Below are positions 1 through 12,245 of a stretch of DNA of 64,000 bases, piece by piece (positions within the stretch are counted from its first letter, which is position 1; every line of letters starts with the position of its first letter). The notes below the pieces were generated by a model. It did no database searches and was not told the origin of the DNA. It saw only the letters and a program-made list of their open reading frames with translations. Source of the stretch: Cordilura impudica (taxonomy: Eukaryota > Arthropoda > Insecta > Diptera > Scathophagidae); the NCBI GenBank assembly GCA_963682025.1, contig OY821517.1, positions 18,626,048 to 18,690,047 of the forward strand. The letters are read 5' to 3'. Made by a program: the position numbers and the translations under genes.

Positions 1-528
1 AATCGGTCCATGTTCAGACCTAGCCCCCATACAAATGACCCCTATGAAATCAACATATATTGCCATAAGATCCAAGTTATCATACAAATCTTAGTCAAAT
101 TGGGTTTGTATGTATATATTACATCCATTAATCAGTAGTCCAGAAATGATCCCTATTGGATAACTCTTAGTCATAGGCCCCATATAGAGCTGTTTCCCGA
201 TCTTCACTTAAATCTATCAAAAAACAAAAATATTGCACTGATTCTTCTCAAATTTTGTTTGTATATATTTTTAGAAAATACAAGAGACTTTACCAAACAT
301 GGTCAGGATCGGTCCATTTTTGGGCCTAGTCTCCATATATGTAGATATAGCATCCGATATGAACTTTTTCATATCTGCAGCCAAAAAAATTAATAAAAAT
401 CTCACTCAAATTTGGTTTATGCTTATTTTCTATATCCAGTTAGTTGGGTCTGAGAGATAGGGTATATAAACGCATGGTATAGGGTATCGTATAGTCGGTC
501 TAGACCGACTATAATTTTCTTACTTGTT
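1..528 (+). mobile_element. HINE-1 element (DINE-1-like), 5' part cut by window edge
   Basis: Non-coding repeat belonging to the dominant family of the window. It ends in the family 3' terminus: a subterminal TATAGGGTAT box, an 18-bp perfect palindrome AGTCGGTCTAGACCGACT, and then a tail finishing TCTTACTTGTT. That layout (hairpin plus CTTGTT tail) is what Drosophila DINE-1/INE-1 elements have, which are Helentron-associated. The 5' half lies outside the window. It is followed after about 30 bp of T-rich DNA by another copy in the same orientation. Confidence 0.8.
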
Positions 529-556
529 CATTTTCCATTTTTAATTTTTCATTTTT

Positions 557-1348
557 ATACTCTATGCCACTATGTGGTTTGGGTATAATGACTTTGTGCT
601 GCTGTTTGTAACTACCAAAAATATTTGACCTAGACCCATCTTCTATTATACCGATCGAATCAGAATCACTATCTGATTCGATTTAACGATGTCCGTCCGT
701 CCGTCCGTCCGTCTGTGTGTCCATGTAAAGCTTGTAATCAAACTGCAGGTCCCAAATATGAATATATTTTGATGAAATTTGGTATATAAGCTTTTATCGG
801 CCATAGGATGAACGCTATTGAAATTGGTGAAAATCGGTCCATGTTCGGACCTAGTCCCCATACAAATGACCACTATGAAATCGACATAAATTGCCATAAG
901 ATCCAAATTATCATATAGATCTTAGTAAAATTGGGTTTGTATATGCTTATTGTATCCATTAATCAGTAGTCCAAAAATAATACCTATTGGACAATTCTTA
1001 GTCATAGGCCCCACATAGAGCAGCTTCCCGATCTCCACTTAAATCTATCAAAAAAACAAAAATATTGCACAGATTTTTCTCAAATTTAGTTTGTGTATAT
1101 TTTTTAAAAATATAATTGACTTTACCAAATATGGCCAGGATCGGTCCATTTTTTGATCTAGTCCACATATAAATATAGCACCCGATATGAACTTTTTCAT
1201 ATGTGCAGCCAAAAAAATTAATAGCAATGCCACTCAAATTTGGGTTTTGCTTATTTTCTATATCCAGTTAGTTGGACCCAAAAGATAGGGTTTCTAAACC
1301 ATAGGTATCGTATTGTGGCCTAGACCGACTATAATTTTCTTACTTGTT
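557..1348 (+). mobile_element. HINE-1 element, near full length
   Basis: Full-length member, about 790 bp. The 5' end has the small dyad CCACTATGTGG (inside tatgccactatgtggtttgg), followed by the conserved body with a GTCC/GTCT microsatellite at about 690-718 and the phrase tgtgtgtccatgtaaa. The 3' hairpin is damaged (tattgtggcctagaccgact) but the TCTTACTTGTT tail is intact. Open frames across it are conserved only because the repeat is conserved; there is no protein signature. Copy-to-copy divergence is low by eye. Confidence 0.85.
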
Positions 1349-1560
1349 TTTATTTTTTTTTTGTTTTTAATTTTTTTTTCGTTTTTAATTTTTTATTTTT
1401 CATTCTTAATTTTTTTTTGATTTTTTATTTTTAATTTTTCATTTTTCATTTTCAACTTTTTATTTATTCTTTTTATTTTTCATGATTTGTTTTTAATTGT
1501 TAATTTTTTTTTCATTTTTCATTTTTCATTTTTAATTGTTTATTTTTAATTTTTCATAAT
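1342..1560. repeat. T-rich degenerate simple repeat
   Basis: Variants of TTTTTAATTTTTCATTTTT repeated for about 220 bp directly after the HINE 3' tail. The same motif on the other strand (AAAAATGAAAAATAAAAA) recurs at 8345-8570 and 8833-8965. It looks like an expanded simple repeat seeded at the T-rich element end. Confidence 0.8.
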
Positions 1561-2520
1561 AAATAAAATAAATAAAATAATTTTTTGAACTTACATATCA
1601 GGGGCAAATCGTTGCTTTCGATATCGAGTAAATTCAATCTAATTTCCATATTTTGCTTTATTATTTACAGAAGATGGACAATCGTCATACCAAGTTTCAC
1701 TTTTACTATTAAATATAGACCATAACTATTTTATTTTGGAAAATAAAAAAATAGTTTCGATCGAAAAATTTCGATAAATGCGACGATTCGAACCCAGGTT
1801 TTACTTTACTCGACTCGAATGGGTAGCTCATTTTTCATGCAAGAAAGCATGTAAAAAGATAATTGTAACTATTTAGTGTAATAAATATATATTTTTTAGA
1901 ATTGTGCAAATACCATAAATATCATCCTTAAACTTCACTTGAATCGAAAAGGTTCGACCACTTTACATACAAATGAAAATATGTACTCCATAGATGTTTG
2001 ATATAATTTTACAAACAAAAAATTCCAAAAAACATGGTACAATTTTATATATTTTCGAGTCAGTTACATTAATAGATTATTCTTCTAATCAAAACTGTAA
2101 AGTGGGCTAGCTATTACTCGAATGTATGAAAATATGTTCTCCGTGTATGTTTGATGTGTGTTTTTGAAAAATTTCACAAGAATGCTTGAAAAAAAGCTTT
2201 TAAAATTTGAATATATATAGAGATCACTATTTAAAAATTTCAAAGCATTCCGACAAAAATGTTGGTCTTTAGGAACAACAATTCGCAAAATATCGGAAAT
2301 TTAGCAAAGCGTGTATACAAAAATACATGTTTTCGACTGTCTGTAATCGACTACATTCATAAATTATTCATACAAATTTTAAACTATTCTGACCAAAATT
2401 GTGGCGGCAATATAGTACTACTCCACTGATATTGACCACTTTCTATAAAAATGTCTGAAAATATGCCATAGTTTGAAGTTTGATGGTATTTTTCAGAAAA
2501 TTTTCCATAACGATTTAATA
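1561..2520. other. AT-rich stretch, nothing recognised
   Basis: No ORF with a protein signature, no terminal repeats and no RNA gene seen. Short in-frame stretches on both strands are low complexity. Confidence 0.5.
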
Positions 2521-2951
2521 TCTATAGTATTAAAAGGCAAGGTGATTTCTTGTGACCGATGTATGTTTGCCAGTTTTAATCCTATTTCGACCAAACATCC
2601 CTTATTTGAAAGGTATTTCTTTTTAGCTGTCATTCGGATTTACACATTTTTACATTTTTAAATTTTTTTTGGATTTAAATGCATTTAAAGTTGCTATTAA
2701 CACATACAAAAATTATACAATGCTGTGTGTGGGTTTATTAAATTGTTAATGTGTTTGCAAAAAGCCCTGTGTTGAATTGAAAAATAATTTTGGACATATA
2801 CATTAACCAGTACCGACAATAAAAAGTGATGAATTGTGAATTGACTAAAATTGATTTGCATACCTTTAGGGTATTATAAAATAATTTATTAAATGAGATA
2901 ATAAAATTTCCTAGAATTTGCACTCGAATTTCGAGTTCTGGGTTCTGCTGT
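2521..2951 (+). mobile_element. Non-autonomous Helitron (family N1), copy 1
   Basis: Begins with TCTATAGTATTAAAAGGCAAGG immediately after an A. It ends 16 nt beyond the palindrome CTCGAATTTCGAG, where better copies read CTAG followed by T; here the terminal tetranucleotide is decayed to CTGT. The other copies are 8992-9364 (minus), 30775-31093 (plus), and truncated ones at 47743-47950 and 60618-60800 (minus). TC start, 3' hairpin, CTAG end and A/T insertion site are the Helitron hallmarks. No coding capacity. Confidence 0.7.
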
Positions 2952-3094
2952 TAATTTATATACATAAGGAGAATACTTGCATCAATTTTCAAAGCATACC
3001 GCCAAAAATTGCAAGCAAGTTAAACCTTCCGAATTTGCCCATTCGCTTGGAATTTTTGCCAAAAAATGATTGAAATGGCTGAAGACACAATAGC

Positions 3095-3400
3095 TTGATA
3101 CATTGCATGGGGCCCATTTAAATCTAAACGGCAATGTAAACAAGCAAAACTGCCGTATATGGAGTGAATCTAATCCACAAATACTAAATTAGACGGAAGT
3201 GCACTGTGTGGTGCGCAGTTTCATCAGTGTGAAATGTGGGGCCATAATTCTTTGAAGACAACAGTGTAACAGTGGCTGTCAATGAGGACCGTTATTTAAA
3301 GATGTCGAAGGAGTTTTTTTTTTCCAGAACTGCGCCGAAGACGTATCCATATCAACAGCATTTGGCTCCACCAAGATGGTCTATCATCTTCAAAAAAAAA
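3095..3400 (+). pseudogene. Decayed mariner-type transposase fragment
   Basis: Conceptual translation gives HLNGNVNKQNCRIWSESNPQ, then NSVTVAVNEDRYLKM and WLHQDG. This matches, in order, the middle of the intact mariner transposase at 59015-60100 (WLNGFVNKQNCRIWSEEQP, NVTVNGDRYRSM, WFQQDG). Stops and frameshifts interrupt it. A poly-A run follows at about 3391, and a segment reading tggtgcgccaccctgtata near 3511-3530 resembles a mariner end, so the 3' part of the gene appears deleted. The other terminus was not found. Confidence 0.65.
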
Positions 3401-3530
3401 AAAAAAAAAATAACAAAATTAAATTAAATTGAATTTTCTATACAATAAATAAATACAATTGAAATACATTGATAAAAAAAAATTATTTGAGTTTCTTATT
3501 GTAACACAATTGGTGCGCCACCCTGTATAT

Positions 3531-5256
3531 AGACATATTTTTAAAATTTCAAAGCCTTCCCATAACAATAGTGCTGTTGGCGAACTACTACTCGAAAATG
3601 CTCGACCACTTTACATACAAATGTATCAATTATACACTCCATTGAAATTTGGCAATGATTTTCAAAAAAATATTTAATATTTACTTTTATAATTTCTAGA
3701 GAATTAATTACAATTTTTTAGAGAATTACGACTTAAATTAGGGCTCAGATGAATTACTATGAAAATGTCTGAAAATATGCTCTTATTTCAAGATTAAGAT
3801 AATTTTACAACAAATTTTCCATAATGACTTAGAGTGCCAAGTGTGAGGACAATATTTCTTTTGCGTTGCAAAAAAATTATCTAGTTTTTTTTATACCTTT
3901 ATTTTATCTCAATATTTGTCAATTAAAGAAAAGAAAAAAAATTGGAAAATTGACATGAAATGTAATTAATACACATTTGTGTTTTTAACCAAAAAATCCA
4001 TATTATTTGCAAGTAATTAATACATGTCATCTGTATTATTCGCTACTCTTAGACAATGACAGACAAACAACAAAACCTCAAATATGTGTTACATGCGGTT
4101 TTTGACATTGTGACATTTTACATAACAAGTAATGATACATTATTTACCACACTGTATCTACTTAAATAACTCATCGATACAACTGCGTAAAAGACAGGCG
4201 AAAAACGATATTCTAATACATGCTACGATAAGACTTTGTAGCGAGCGTCTCTTGTCTGAAAGCTACAATTGCAGCAATCATTGGGCTCATAGATTTGTCA
4301 GACATATTGTATTAACCCATTTCTATTTGGCTAAAAGCTTATATGTTCGTAGCGCTCCCATATGTTGATACTTTGTTGTTTTGTTTGGTTGGTTACTGTG
4401 TTGCCAGAAAAGGAATTTAAAATGGGAATTATTCAAGTTTTGTTTTTTAAAAGGAGCTTATGTCACAAATGTATAAGAATTTCATATGTGTTTTCTATAT
4501 GGATTTCTAACAATTCTAGTTAACAATCTAAAGGTACATTTCCATGAGAGGGAACATGGTTGGAGACAGGGAAAATATAAAATTCTCTCTTATTGTGATA
4601 TGTATTCTAAAAAATACAACGGCTTACTTTGCTCTATCTAAAACAGTTTTCGATCTCGTTAAACCATGCCTTAAGAGTTAGCACCAGAGAGAGATTAAAA
4701 AATAAGCTTTAATTGGGACTGAATTCTACGAATTGCTTAAAACTCAAGAAAATCATTCTATCAACAAAATTTGTTTTGTCACTTCTAAAGAAGACTCGAA
4801 CATATATTTTCCAAACAATTCAGTAATCAAAGCACATTTCGGTAAGGACTTCAGCTCTTTCAACGAATTTGAGTCGAAACGCCTTAAAGGGAGTGGTATT
4901 TTTAGTTTTGGGTGAAGGAAAAAGTTGTAGGATGCCTTTTTGGTGTATTGCCTTTTTGAGTTTTTGGCCAAAACATTCAATTACGAGTATTGATTTGTGG
5001 GCTGGTTCAAAATTCTTGGATTAAATCGTTTTTACGTCAGTTATTCTAGCATGTCTGACCGATCGTGCTTAAACTCCACAATATTGAATAGATCAGTGCT
5101 GCCATCTTACATAATTATTTCGATTTCATATATCTTTCACGTATGGGTATTTAAATGGCAAATTACCGGTGCTTTTTTTTTTTCATAGAATATAGAAGAT
5201 CTTTATATCAGACCGGTAAGTGCCACTAATAATTACGTATTACATTGTAATAATTA
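3531..5256. other. No recognisable gene or element
   Basis: AT-rich, low-complexity DNA. Several 60-78-codon open frames exist here but none has a domain motif, sensible composition or a homologous copy elsewhere in the window. A few phrases (ataaatttcaaag, ctcgaccactttacatacaaatg) recur from 1935-2000 and 3600-3620, so part of it is probably an old uncharacterised repeat. Confidence 0.5.
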
Positions 5257-6025
5257 TTCCCTATACCACTATGTGGTCAGGGTATAATGACTTTGTGCTG
5301 ATATTTGTAATTACCAAAAACAATTGACCTAGACTCATCGTTTATTATACCGATCGACTCAGAATCACTTTCTGAGTGAACTTAGCGATATCCGTCTTTC
5401 CGTCCGTCCGTTTGTGTGTCCATGTAAACCTTGTAATCAATCTACAGGTCGCAAATATAAATATATTTTGATGAAATTTCGGCCATATGATAAACGGTAT
5501 TGAAATTGGTGAAAATCGGTGTATGTTCAGACTTAGGCCACATACATGACACCTATGAGATCGGCTTAAATTGCCATAATATACAAATTATCATATATAT
5601 CTCCGTCAAATTGAGTTTCTGTGTATGTTTATTACATCCATTTATCAGCAGTCCAAAAATAAACGCTATGGGATAATTCTTAATCATAGCCCCCATATGA
5701 AGCTGATTACCGATATTCACTAAATCTATCAAAAAACAAAAATATTTCACAGATTTTTCTCAAATTTGGTTTGTGTATGTTTTTGCAGAAAATAAGTGAC
5801 CATACCAAATATAGTCACGATTGGTTAATTTTTCGACCTAGTCCCCATATAAATGTAGCATCCGATATCAACTTTTCCATATCCGAAAGCAAAAAAATTG
5901 TAATTAATTTGGTTTGTGCTTATTTTCTATATCAAATTAGTTGGACCTAAGAGATAGGGTCTCTAGACGCATGGTATATGGTATCTTATAAACGGTCTAG
6001 ACTCACTATCATTTTCTTACTTGTT
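5257..6025 (+). mobile_element. HINE-1 element
   Basis: Near full-length copy from TCCCTATACCACTATGTGG to TTTTCTTACTTGTT. The 3' hairpin is imperfect (aacggtctagactcact). It retains the GTCC microsatellite and the subterminal box pair. The flanks at both ends are T/A-rich. Confidence 0.85.
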
Positions 6026-6849
6026 TCCATATTGTTTTTATATGAAATTTATATAAAGTGCGGTAGTGAAGTTTGAACCTGCATTTATCTCACATACAGT
6101 ATTATTTTCATTTTTGGTCATGCGTTTTAATACATTCTCCTAAAGTCAGATCAGTATGGTTAAGAATCTGTGTTCATGCCCTGCAGCTTTACTTTGAATT
6201 AATATCAGCAGATTTTATAACACTAGGGGCAAGATAGCAATTGTTATATCTGTAGTCACATGCATTAACCGCATGTGAAAATCATGCTTTCGAGAAAAAT
6301 AACTTGTTATATAAATGGAATTACGACTTAGGTCAGTATATTTTTATTAACAACTTTTTAAAAAACATTGTTAAAGAAATGGAGATTTCATGAAAATATA
6401 AAGTTTTGTTAGTAGAATATGATAGCATGCATAACTCAAATCATTGTTAAGTCGACTTAGGCGGTTATCGATTGTGACCACATATGTATATATAATTTTA
6501 GATAAGTTTTGCACTTAAACTTCAAGTTTCGACTATTCTTCGTTACGTTAGCATTACGCCATTTGGTAGTGCAATCAATGAGTTGCTTTGATACTTAATT
6601 CATTGACATTTTGCTGATTAAAATATTAAATTATGAATTCATTATAGAATTCTACTTTGTAGTTAAGTCCTTGAAATACATAACTCTTTGACTTCCCTAT
6701 GTAGTTTAGGGACTTAATTTTAAGACTTTTGTTTAATAAATTTGGATCACTTATTTGGATCATTTGTGCCCCATACCCTTAATTTTTCTATGTTCTGCAT
6801 TACCTTCCTAATAAACGTATGTAAAGAAGATGGAGATGAAAATTTAATG
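6026..6849. other. No recognisable feature
   Basis: AT-rich DNA without coding signatures or terminal repeats that I can see. Confidence 0.5.
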
Positions 6850-7070
6850 GCTTCAGAGCCAAAAATTTACCTTTGATATATTCGCCTTCTAGGCTTCTGG
6901 TGTCCTGGTCTTGTCATTTTCCAGACACAGTCGACGTAGAGCCGATTTAGTCAGTGGTAGTTGAATTTATAGTATTCCGTAAGGAATGCCTTTAGTAACC
7001 TTATGTCGGTCCTGGTATGATTGAATATAATCCTGTTCGCAAAAATGATTATAAACCATCCAGTCTCCCT
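6850..7070 (-). pseudogene. Possible non-LTR ORF2 C-terminal remnant
   Basis: On the minus strand, piecing frames together gives a pattern like HTRTDIRLLKAFLTEY ... LTKSALRRLCLENDKTRTPE. It resembles the Cys/His-rich tail that follows the RNase H or RT domain of some LINE ORF2 proteins (hydrophobic segment, 'GL...C..C....ET..H'). The key cysteines are mostly lost and the frame shifts. Weak call. Confidence 0.3.
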
Positions 7071-7119
7071 AATTAGAAACGTTATGGGAGGCCATAATAG
7101 AATGTGCTTATATACAGTG

Positions 7120-8110
7120 CGAAATCACTCTTTGGTGTGTCCTCTAGCAAAAGAAGAAAAAATGCAAAAAAATAGATAAAGAAAAAAAAGTATTTTTTAA
7201 TGATTCCAAAACAATGGAAACTTTTAAATTTCTGTACTAGAGTTGATTAAAACCATAAAAAAGCAGATGGTATGATATTTAAATATTTATGGTCTCTGAC
7301 GCTTTCTTTCGATGGTTTTTTGAATATAATTGTATTTTTCAATGTTTTAATTTTATAATTTATAATTAATTATTATTAATTATAAATTTAAGCCAAAGAA
7401 AACTTTTGAGAAATACTCTATGAATAAATCATAGATTTCAAAAACTATCAAGAAATATCGTGAATTACGGCAACAACTCAACATATAGGCGGTAGGCCCT
7501 GTGAAACGCGTCAAAAACAGACTAATTTAATAGCAAGAGAATTTTTAAAATGTCCAAAAATGCCATCTAAAGAGAAGATTAACAATCTGAAACTAAAAAA
7601 TGTGCTCGAACTGTTTCCCTACGAGCAATTGAGGCTGATCTGTGAAGAAACTACTAATATCAGAGAAAAATCGCTTAATATACAAATAAAACTGGGGTTG
7701 CTTTTCGGGCCAAGGAATGGGTCCAATTCATGTAACAATTGGTACTCTAACTGAATTTGGATAAATTCTATTTCTAAATGACGTTATGTATCCATAGGAG
7801 GTGTAAAATTTGCCTCCGGTCTGGAAGTTCCAACATGACAATGACCTAAAACACACCTCCAAAGCTGTAACTGAATGGGTACAATCCAATGTTTTGGAAT
7901 GGCCAGTCCAATCACCAGATATCAATCCCATAGAAAATCTATGGGAAATTGTAGATCGAAAAATATGGACACGAAATTACACAAACAAGACAGATCTCAT
8001 AGAGGCAGTTAAGTCAGATTGGCAAAAAATGTCAACGGTTATCACCAACAATTTAATTGACTTCATGTTGTGTTGTGTTGTGAAGTATTAAAAAATAATG
8101 GAAACCCAAT
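7120..8110 (+). pseudogene. Tc1-like transposon, decayed transposase
   Basis: Starts near TATACAGTGCGAAATCACTC, which fits a TA target followed by a CAGTG-type Tc1 end. At 7565-7690 the DNA is colinear with the Tc1 remnant at 60340-60500. At 7810-8091 an open frame carries the C-terminal half of a Tc1 DDE domain: QHDNDLKHTSKAVTEW, then PVQSPDINPIENLWEIVDRK. Only 31 residues separate the Asp of HDND from the Glu of IEN, three fewer than the DD34E family standard, so it is probably inactive even apart from the missing N-terminal half. The right end was not found intact. Confidence 0.8.
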
Positions 8111-8134
8111 AAAATATTGAAACCCAAAATAGAG

Positions 8135-8240
8135 GGAAAGCTTTCGTTTGCGATATAGCAAAGGTTTCTATTATTTTGTCAACAGCATAAATTTGAATAC
8201 ATTTAAGTTTTGTTATTTTTGATGTGTAAACATCTATACG
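8135..8240 (+). repeat. Tc1-family right-side fragment
   Basis: The phrase ttttgtcaacagcata followed by taagttttgttatttt recurs at 61050-61090 next to another Tc1 remnant, so this is probably the 3' flank of the same transposon family, separated from its terminus. Confidence 0.45.
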
Positions 8241-8340
8241 CGAAGGTGAGTTAATTTCTATTTCACAATACAATCACTAAAACAGCGTAACATGAGAACC
8301 GTAAGACAAAATCGGTGTGAAAAAATTATGATATGTAATA

Positions 8341-8965
8341 ACCTGTTTGAAAATGAAAAATAAAAAATAAAAAATAAAAAATAAAAAATGAAAAATTAAA
8401 AATAAAAAATGAAAACTGAAAAACAAAAAATGAAAATTAAAAAATGAAAAATAAAAAATAAAACATGAAGAATTAAAAATGAAAAATAAAAATGAAAAAT
8501 AAAAAATGAAAAATAAAAAATTAAAAATTCAAAATGAAAAATAAAAAATTAAAAATAAAAATTCTGTGATTTTTTAAACTAAGCAAATGCTGTGATATTA
8601 ATTTTAAGTTCGTGAAGTCCCGTTTTTTATAATAATTATATTAACCATTTTTATTATTTTTTTTTATTTTTTAAATTATTTTTATAAGAAGATGTCACTA
8701 ACCAATTGACGAAACGTTGGGTAAATCATGAAATAAATTTGTTTTATTTGCATGGAATTAATCGACTAGTAAGCTCAATATCAGAAGATTAATAAAGCAT
8801 CACTAAAGAACAAAATAGTCAAACTAAAATATAATAAAAATGAAAAATGAAAAATAAAAAATGAAAAACGAAAAATAAAAATGAAAACTGAAAGATAAAA
8901 ATGAAAATGAAAAATAAAAAATTCAAAATGAAAAATAAAAAAAATACGAAAAATTAAAAATTAGC
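8341..8965. repeat. A-rich (AAAAATGAAAAATAA)-type simple repeats
   Basis: Two tracts, 8345-8570 and 8833-8965, made of variants of AAAAATGAAAAATAAAAAAT, separated by about 260 bp of non-repetitive AT-rich DNA. Complement of the 1342-1560 tract. Confidence 0.8.
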
Positions 8966-8991
8966 CGATTGAAATAATAAGTAATAATAAA

Positions 8992-9364
8992 CTAGCAGAT
9001 TCCAGCCCTCGAAATTCGAGTGCAAATTCTAGGAAATTTTACTTTTTCACAAAGCGCCTAAAGGTATGCTAATCAATTGTGGCCAATTCACAAATCAACA
9101 CAAAAACAACCTCATTTTTACTACAAACACATAAACAAATTTAATAAGCACACACATAGCATATTTTATAATTTTATGTATGTGTTAGTAGCAAATTTAA
9201 ACGCAATTTACTCAAAATAAAGGAAAAAATTTTAAAATCTGTAAATCTACAAAACGGCTAAAAAGAAATACCTTTCATATAATATACGTTTGGTCAAAAT
9301 CGGGATAAAACGGTAGAACAAAACATCGGTCACAAGAAATCGCCTAGCCTATTAATATTATAGA
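8992..9364 (-). mobile_element. Non-autonomous Helitron (family N1), best copy
   Basis: Read on the minus strand it starts A|TCTATAATATTAATAGGC at 9364. It ends with the palindrome CTCGAATTTCGAG and, 12 nt later, CTAG at 8995-8992, followed by T. Length is 373 bp. This is the copy with both Helitron termini intact. No ORF. Confidence 0.75.
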
Positions 9365-9429
9365 TTTTTATATTAGCAGAGCCCCTGCAGTTGATTGTTG
9401 TAAGTGATACATAGATGACGCTTTCTGTT

Positions 9430-9695
9430 TGATTTTAAAAGAGTGCCATAAAAAATCTTTAATTACTAGATGTTTACACATCTCCCCTGTGTCGGACTAA
9501 CATGATTTTTTTCTGAAGTTAAGGTATTTTATTTTAATATTTTTCTTATTTTAAAGGAACAAAATATACAAGTTTTTAAATTAATAAAAGAGTTTTGATT
9601 TTATGATCCATTTTATTGGTATTGAACGGTCAAAAATATATTCTGTTAAAAGTTTCCATTGTAGGTATTGTCACCCACTGTCAGCGCTTTTGTTT
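9430..9695 (+). repeat. Tc1-family right-end fragment
   Basis: Colinear with 61085-61215: taataaaagagtttt, gattttatgat, ttggtattga, cgtcaaaaatatat, then a terminal-looking attgtcacccactgt. Probably the right end of the Tc1 family remnant found at 7120, left behind after the Helitron and simple repeats accumulated between them. Element boundary uncertain. Confidence 0.45.
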
Positions 9696-9699
9696 TGCG

Positions 9700-11505
9700 C
9701 TGCTTCTAAAATTCAAATGATATTTCCTTTTCAGATCTTCATATTTAAAAATCAATCATTTATTTTGCCAATTTCAATCATTTCATAACAATTTAATAAC
9801 AAGTTTTTATTTTTCACTTTTTAATTCCTAATATTTATTCGGATAATCTTCTTTTTCTTTGATACTATGAAAATTAAAAAGTTTAATTTTTTTCAGATTA
9901 ATTTCATGTTGACATTTTTGGAAGTTGCGTAAAACCACATCTAATGAAGTTGTTACTTTGCAAGCAAGAAAGGGTACTTTTTCGCTGGTAATTAAATTAA
10001 TTTTTGTTCTACATTGTTGGCATATAATTAATGGTTAAAATTAATTAATTAATCCACATCCAACATACTTGAATTATATCTCACACCATTTTAATCAATA
10101 TCCACTTAACGAGTAAAGAAAATTTAAATTATTAAATGGGACAACTACTCATTAACATTTTTCTGGCAACATTGTTTGGATGTTGTTTCTATTTATTCGT
10201 TGGTATGTTGTTGTTTGTAAGCTAAAATACCGCCAGCGCTAATGCAAAAAAATATACGTATTGTACTATTTGACTGTAGCCTACAACTACTACACAATCA
10301 GAATGCCGCCTCATTTGAAACGATTCGATTCGAAAATGAATTAGAAAAATAGAAAACAAAATATATTGTGGCGAGAAATGAAAAATAGCAAAACAATATT
10401 TTAGTCGATTGGGTGCTATGTTCGTGAACACAACGAAAGTACAAAATAAAAAAAACATATTCAATAAACTTGAAAAAGTTTTGAAAATTAAAGTAAACGA
10501 AAAAAATAAAGAAATAACGGTCGGTACGATTAAAAAATAAAAAAGAAAAACAAAAATATACAAACTAGCAAAATGAAGTGATAATCAAAATATATAAATA
10601 TTAATTAAAATGAGTTATGAAATTTTGAATAATCAAGAAATATGTTCCATTTATTGAAATTCAACACAAAATTTTTAATTTGCGTTTATTTTTTTTTTTG
10701 AAAAATTGGCACAGTGGGCCAAAAAATATATGCTATGACTCATTCTCATCATTCATAGACATATTCAAAGATAATGTTTTTTGTGCTTGTGACGAACTAA
10801 ACGTATTTTTCTGTTTTGTTCCTTAAGAATTTCATTGATGTAACACGTTCATAATGAAATGTCCGCGAAAATTGGGAAAGTGGCAAAAACAACAAACTTA
10901 AGAAAAACATATTTTTTATTTTGACAATTATATGAATGTGTATAAAAAACATATGTTTATACATATGTATACAAATTATGAAATGTGCAAACATTTTATT
11001 TTTGGCATCATATGAAATCGAAATTTTATTTGTTTGTTTTTATGGTTGTTTATAAGTAATTTGTTCCAAAAAATTTTTTTTACTAAATTCTTTATATTTT
11101 GCTAGAAAAAATATATTTGGAGAAAAAATTATGTAGAATTAATATAAAAAAGTCCAGATTTAAATTTATTTTTTGTTGCTAGCCTAATGCAAATATTTAT
11201 TTTTTTTTTTTAAATAAAAGTACTACAATCTTATCTTATTTAAGAGCAAGTGAAATCTTTAAGAACAGAAAACATATATTTAATTTTTCTTAAATAAACA
11301 TTTCTTAATCTAAATTGCGAAAAGCATACATGCAGTCATACCCAGCAAAAAATGTGGTTTTGGAAACAGAACATTCTTGTCTGGCTTATCTCAGTGCTTC
11401 CTAGTAACTTCTTGCTTCCGAGAGTGCAGTTAAGTAAGGCATCAGTCTAAAGTTATTTATTTTGTGTATTCTTTACTGTCTCTTAAAATAATCTAACCCA
11501 TAAAA
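9700..11505. other. Unassigned AT-rich DNA
   Basis: No element termini or coding motifs. A 113-codon open frame on the minus strand (10222-10563) is phenylalanine-rich and reflects an A-rich plus strand; I do not call it. The plus strand of 10230-10600 (A-rich, several tact/caac phrases) would be compatible with a 5' UTR, but nothing proves transcription. Confidence 0.4.
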
Positions 11506-11965
11506 CAAAGTTTTTATTAAAACTCTTATGCATATGAGTTTTGAATATCTCCGTGAATGTGCGTGACTGTGTGTGTGAATATCTTAAAATAAATCTTTGG
11601 CCACAACAAGTCTATGGGCAAAGTTTCAGATCTATCGCATAAGGGTAAGTGAGGTTTTAATCTCACAGTGACTGTGCGTGACTAAGTCAAAGTTTATCTT
11701 TTTTTTTTACAGCAAGAGGGGAAATGACATTTAGATCACTCCGTGACTGTGCATGACTATGAGTTACTTTGCGTGACTACCCCAAAATTAATCTGTAGTC
11801 ACAAAAAGACTATGGGCCAAGTTTCAGATCAATTTGATAAGGGGGAATGGGGTTGACCCACACAGACAGACAAACAGACAGACTGACAGAGAGTATGAGT
11901 CAAAAGAAAGAGTTTAAAAATAGATAAAACTCTTTAAGTCACTTACAGAGATATAATTTCTATGC
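11506..11965. repeat. Unclassified repeat with recurring cgtgactgtgcgtgact motif
   Basis: The phrase gtgactgtgcgtgact or close variants occurs at about 11560, 11670, 11742 and 11777. The phrases tatgggcaaagtttcagatc and tatgggccaagtttcagatc occur at 11610 and 11810, and the segment ends in an (ACAG)n-like run at 11858-11890. The short word taaaactctt is found at both sides (11518 and 11925). It looks like a tandemly expanded body of an interspersed repeat; family unknown. Confidence 0.45.
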
Positions 11966-12061
11966 ACACATGGCCTTTAAAAGAAGCGCATTTTGGTAAG
12001 ACATCACGAACAAAAATCCTGTCTTATACAAGCAGTTTACTAAGCTATGTACAATTAAAGT

Positions 12062-12245
12062 TTCCGTTATAAACCTGCTACAACAGAGAAAAAGATTCAT
12101 CGATTATTGCCAACCGAGTTTCGATGAAGTTGATAACCGAATTTCGAGTAGAATGTGATCGCAATTATGAACCACTATAAAACTTCGATTGATTCAATCG
12201 AAAATACAGTTGTTAAACTTTAGAACAACTCGGTTGCCGATTTTT
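12062..12245. mobile_element. Short inverted-repeat element (MITE-like), left portion
   Basis: Same family as 12985-13230 and 26037-26272. Order of shared phrases: acagaraaa, ttgccaaccgarttt, gatgaagttgataacc, caattnttgtc, gaaaatncagttgttaa and caactcggttgccga. The complete copy at 26037 has inverted ends (CACACAGAAA near the left; TTTCTGTGTGT at the right), with an inner CCAACCGAATTG / CAATTCGGTTGG pair. The right terminus (tttctgtgtt) now lies at 12958-12968, beyond a HINE, so the HINE inserted into this copy. Confidence 0.6.

Noticed and set aside
7345..7392. AT-rich near-perfect palindrome as origin or regulatory site
   Set aside because: Pure A/T dyads of this size are expected in DNA this AT-rich; it lies in a dead Tc1.
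10222..10563. 113-codon phenylalanine-rich ORF
   Set aside because: It is the complement of an A-rich stretch; extreme composition, no motif and no splice context.
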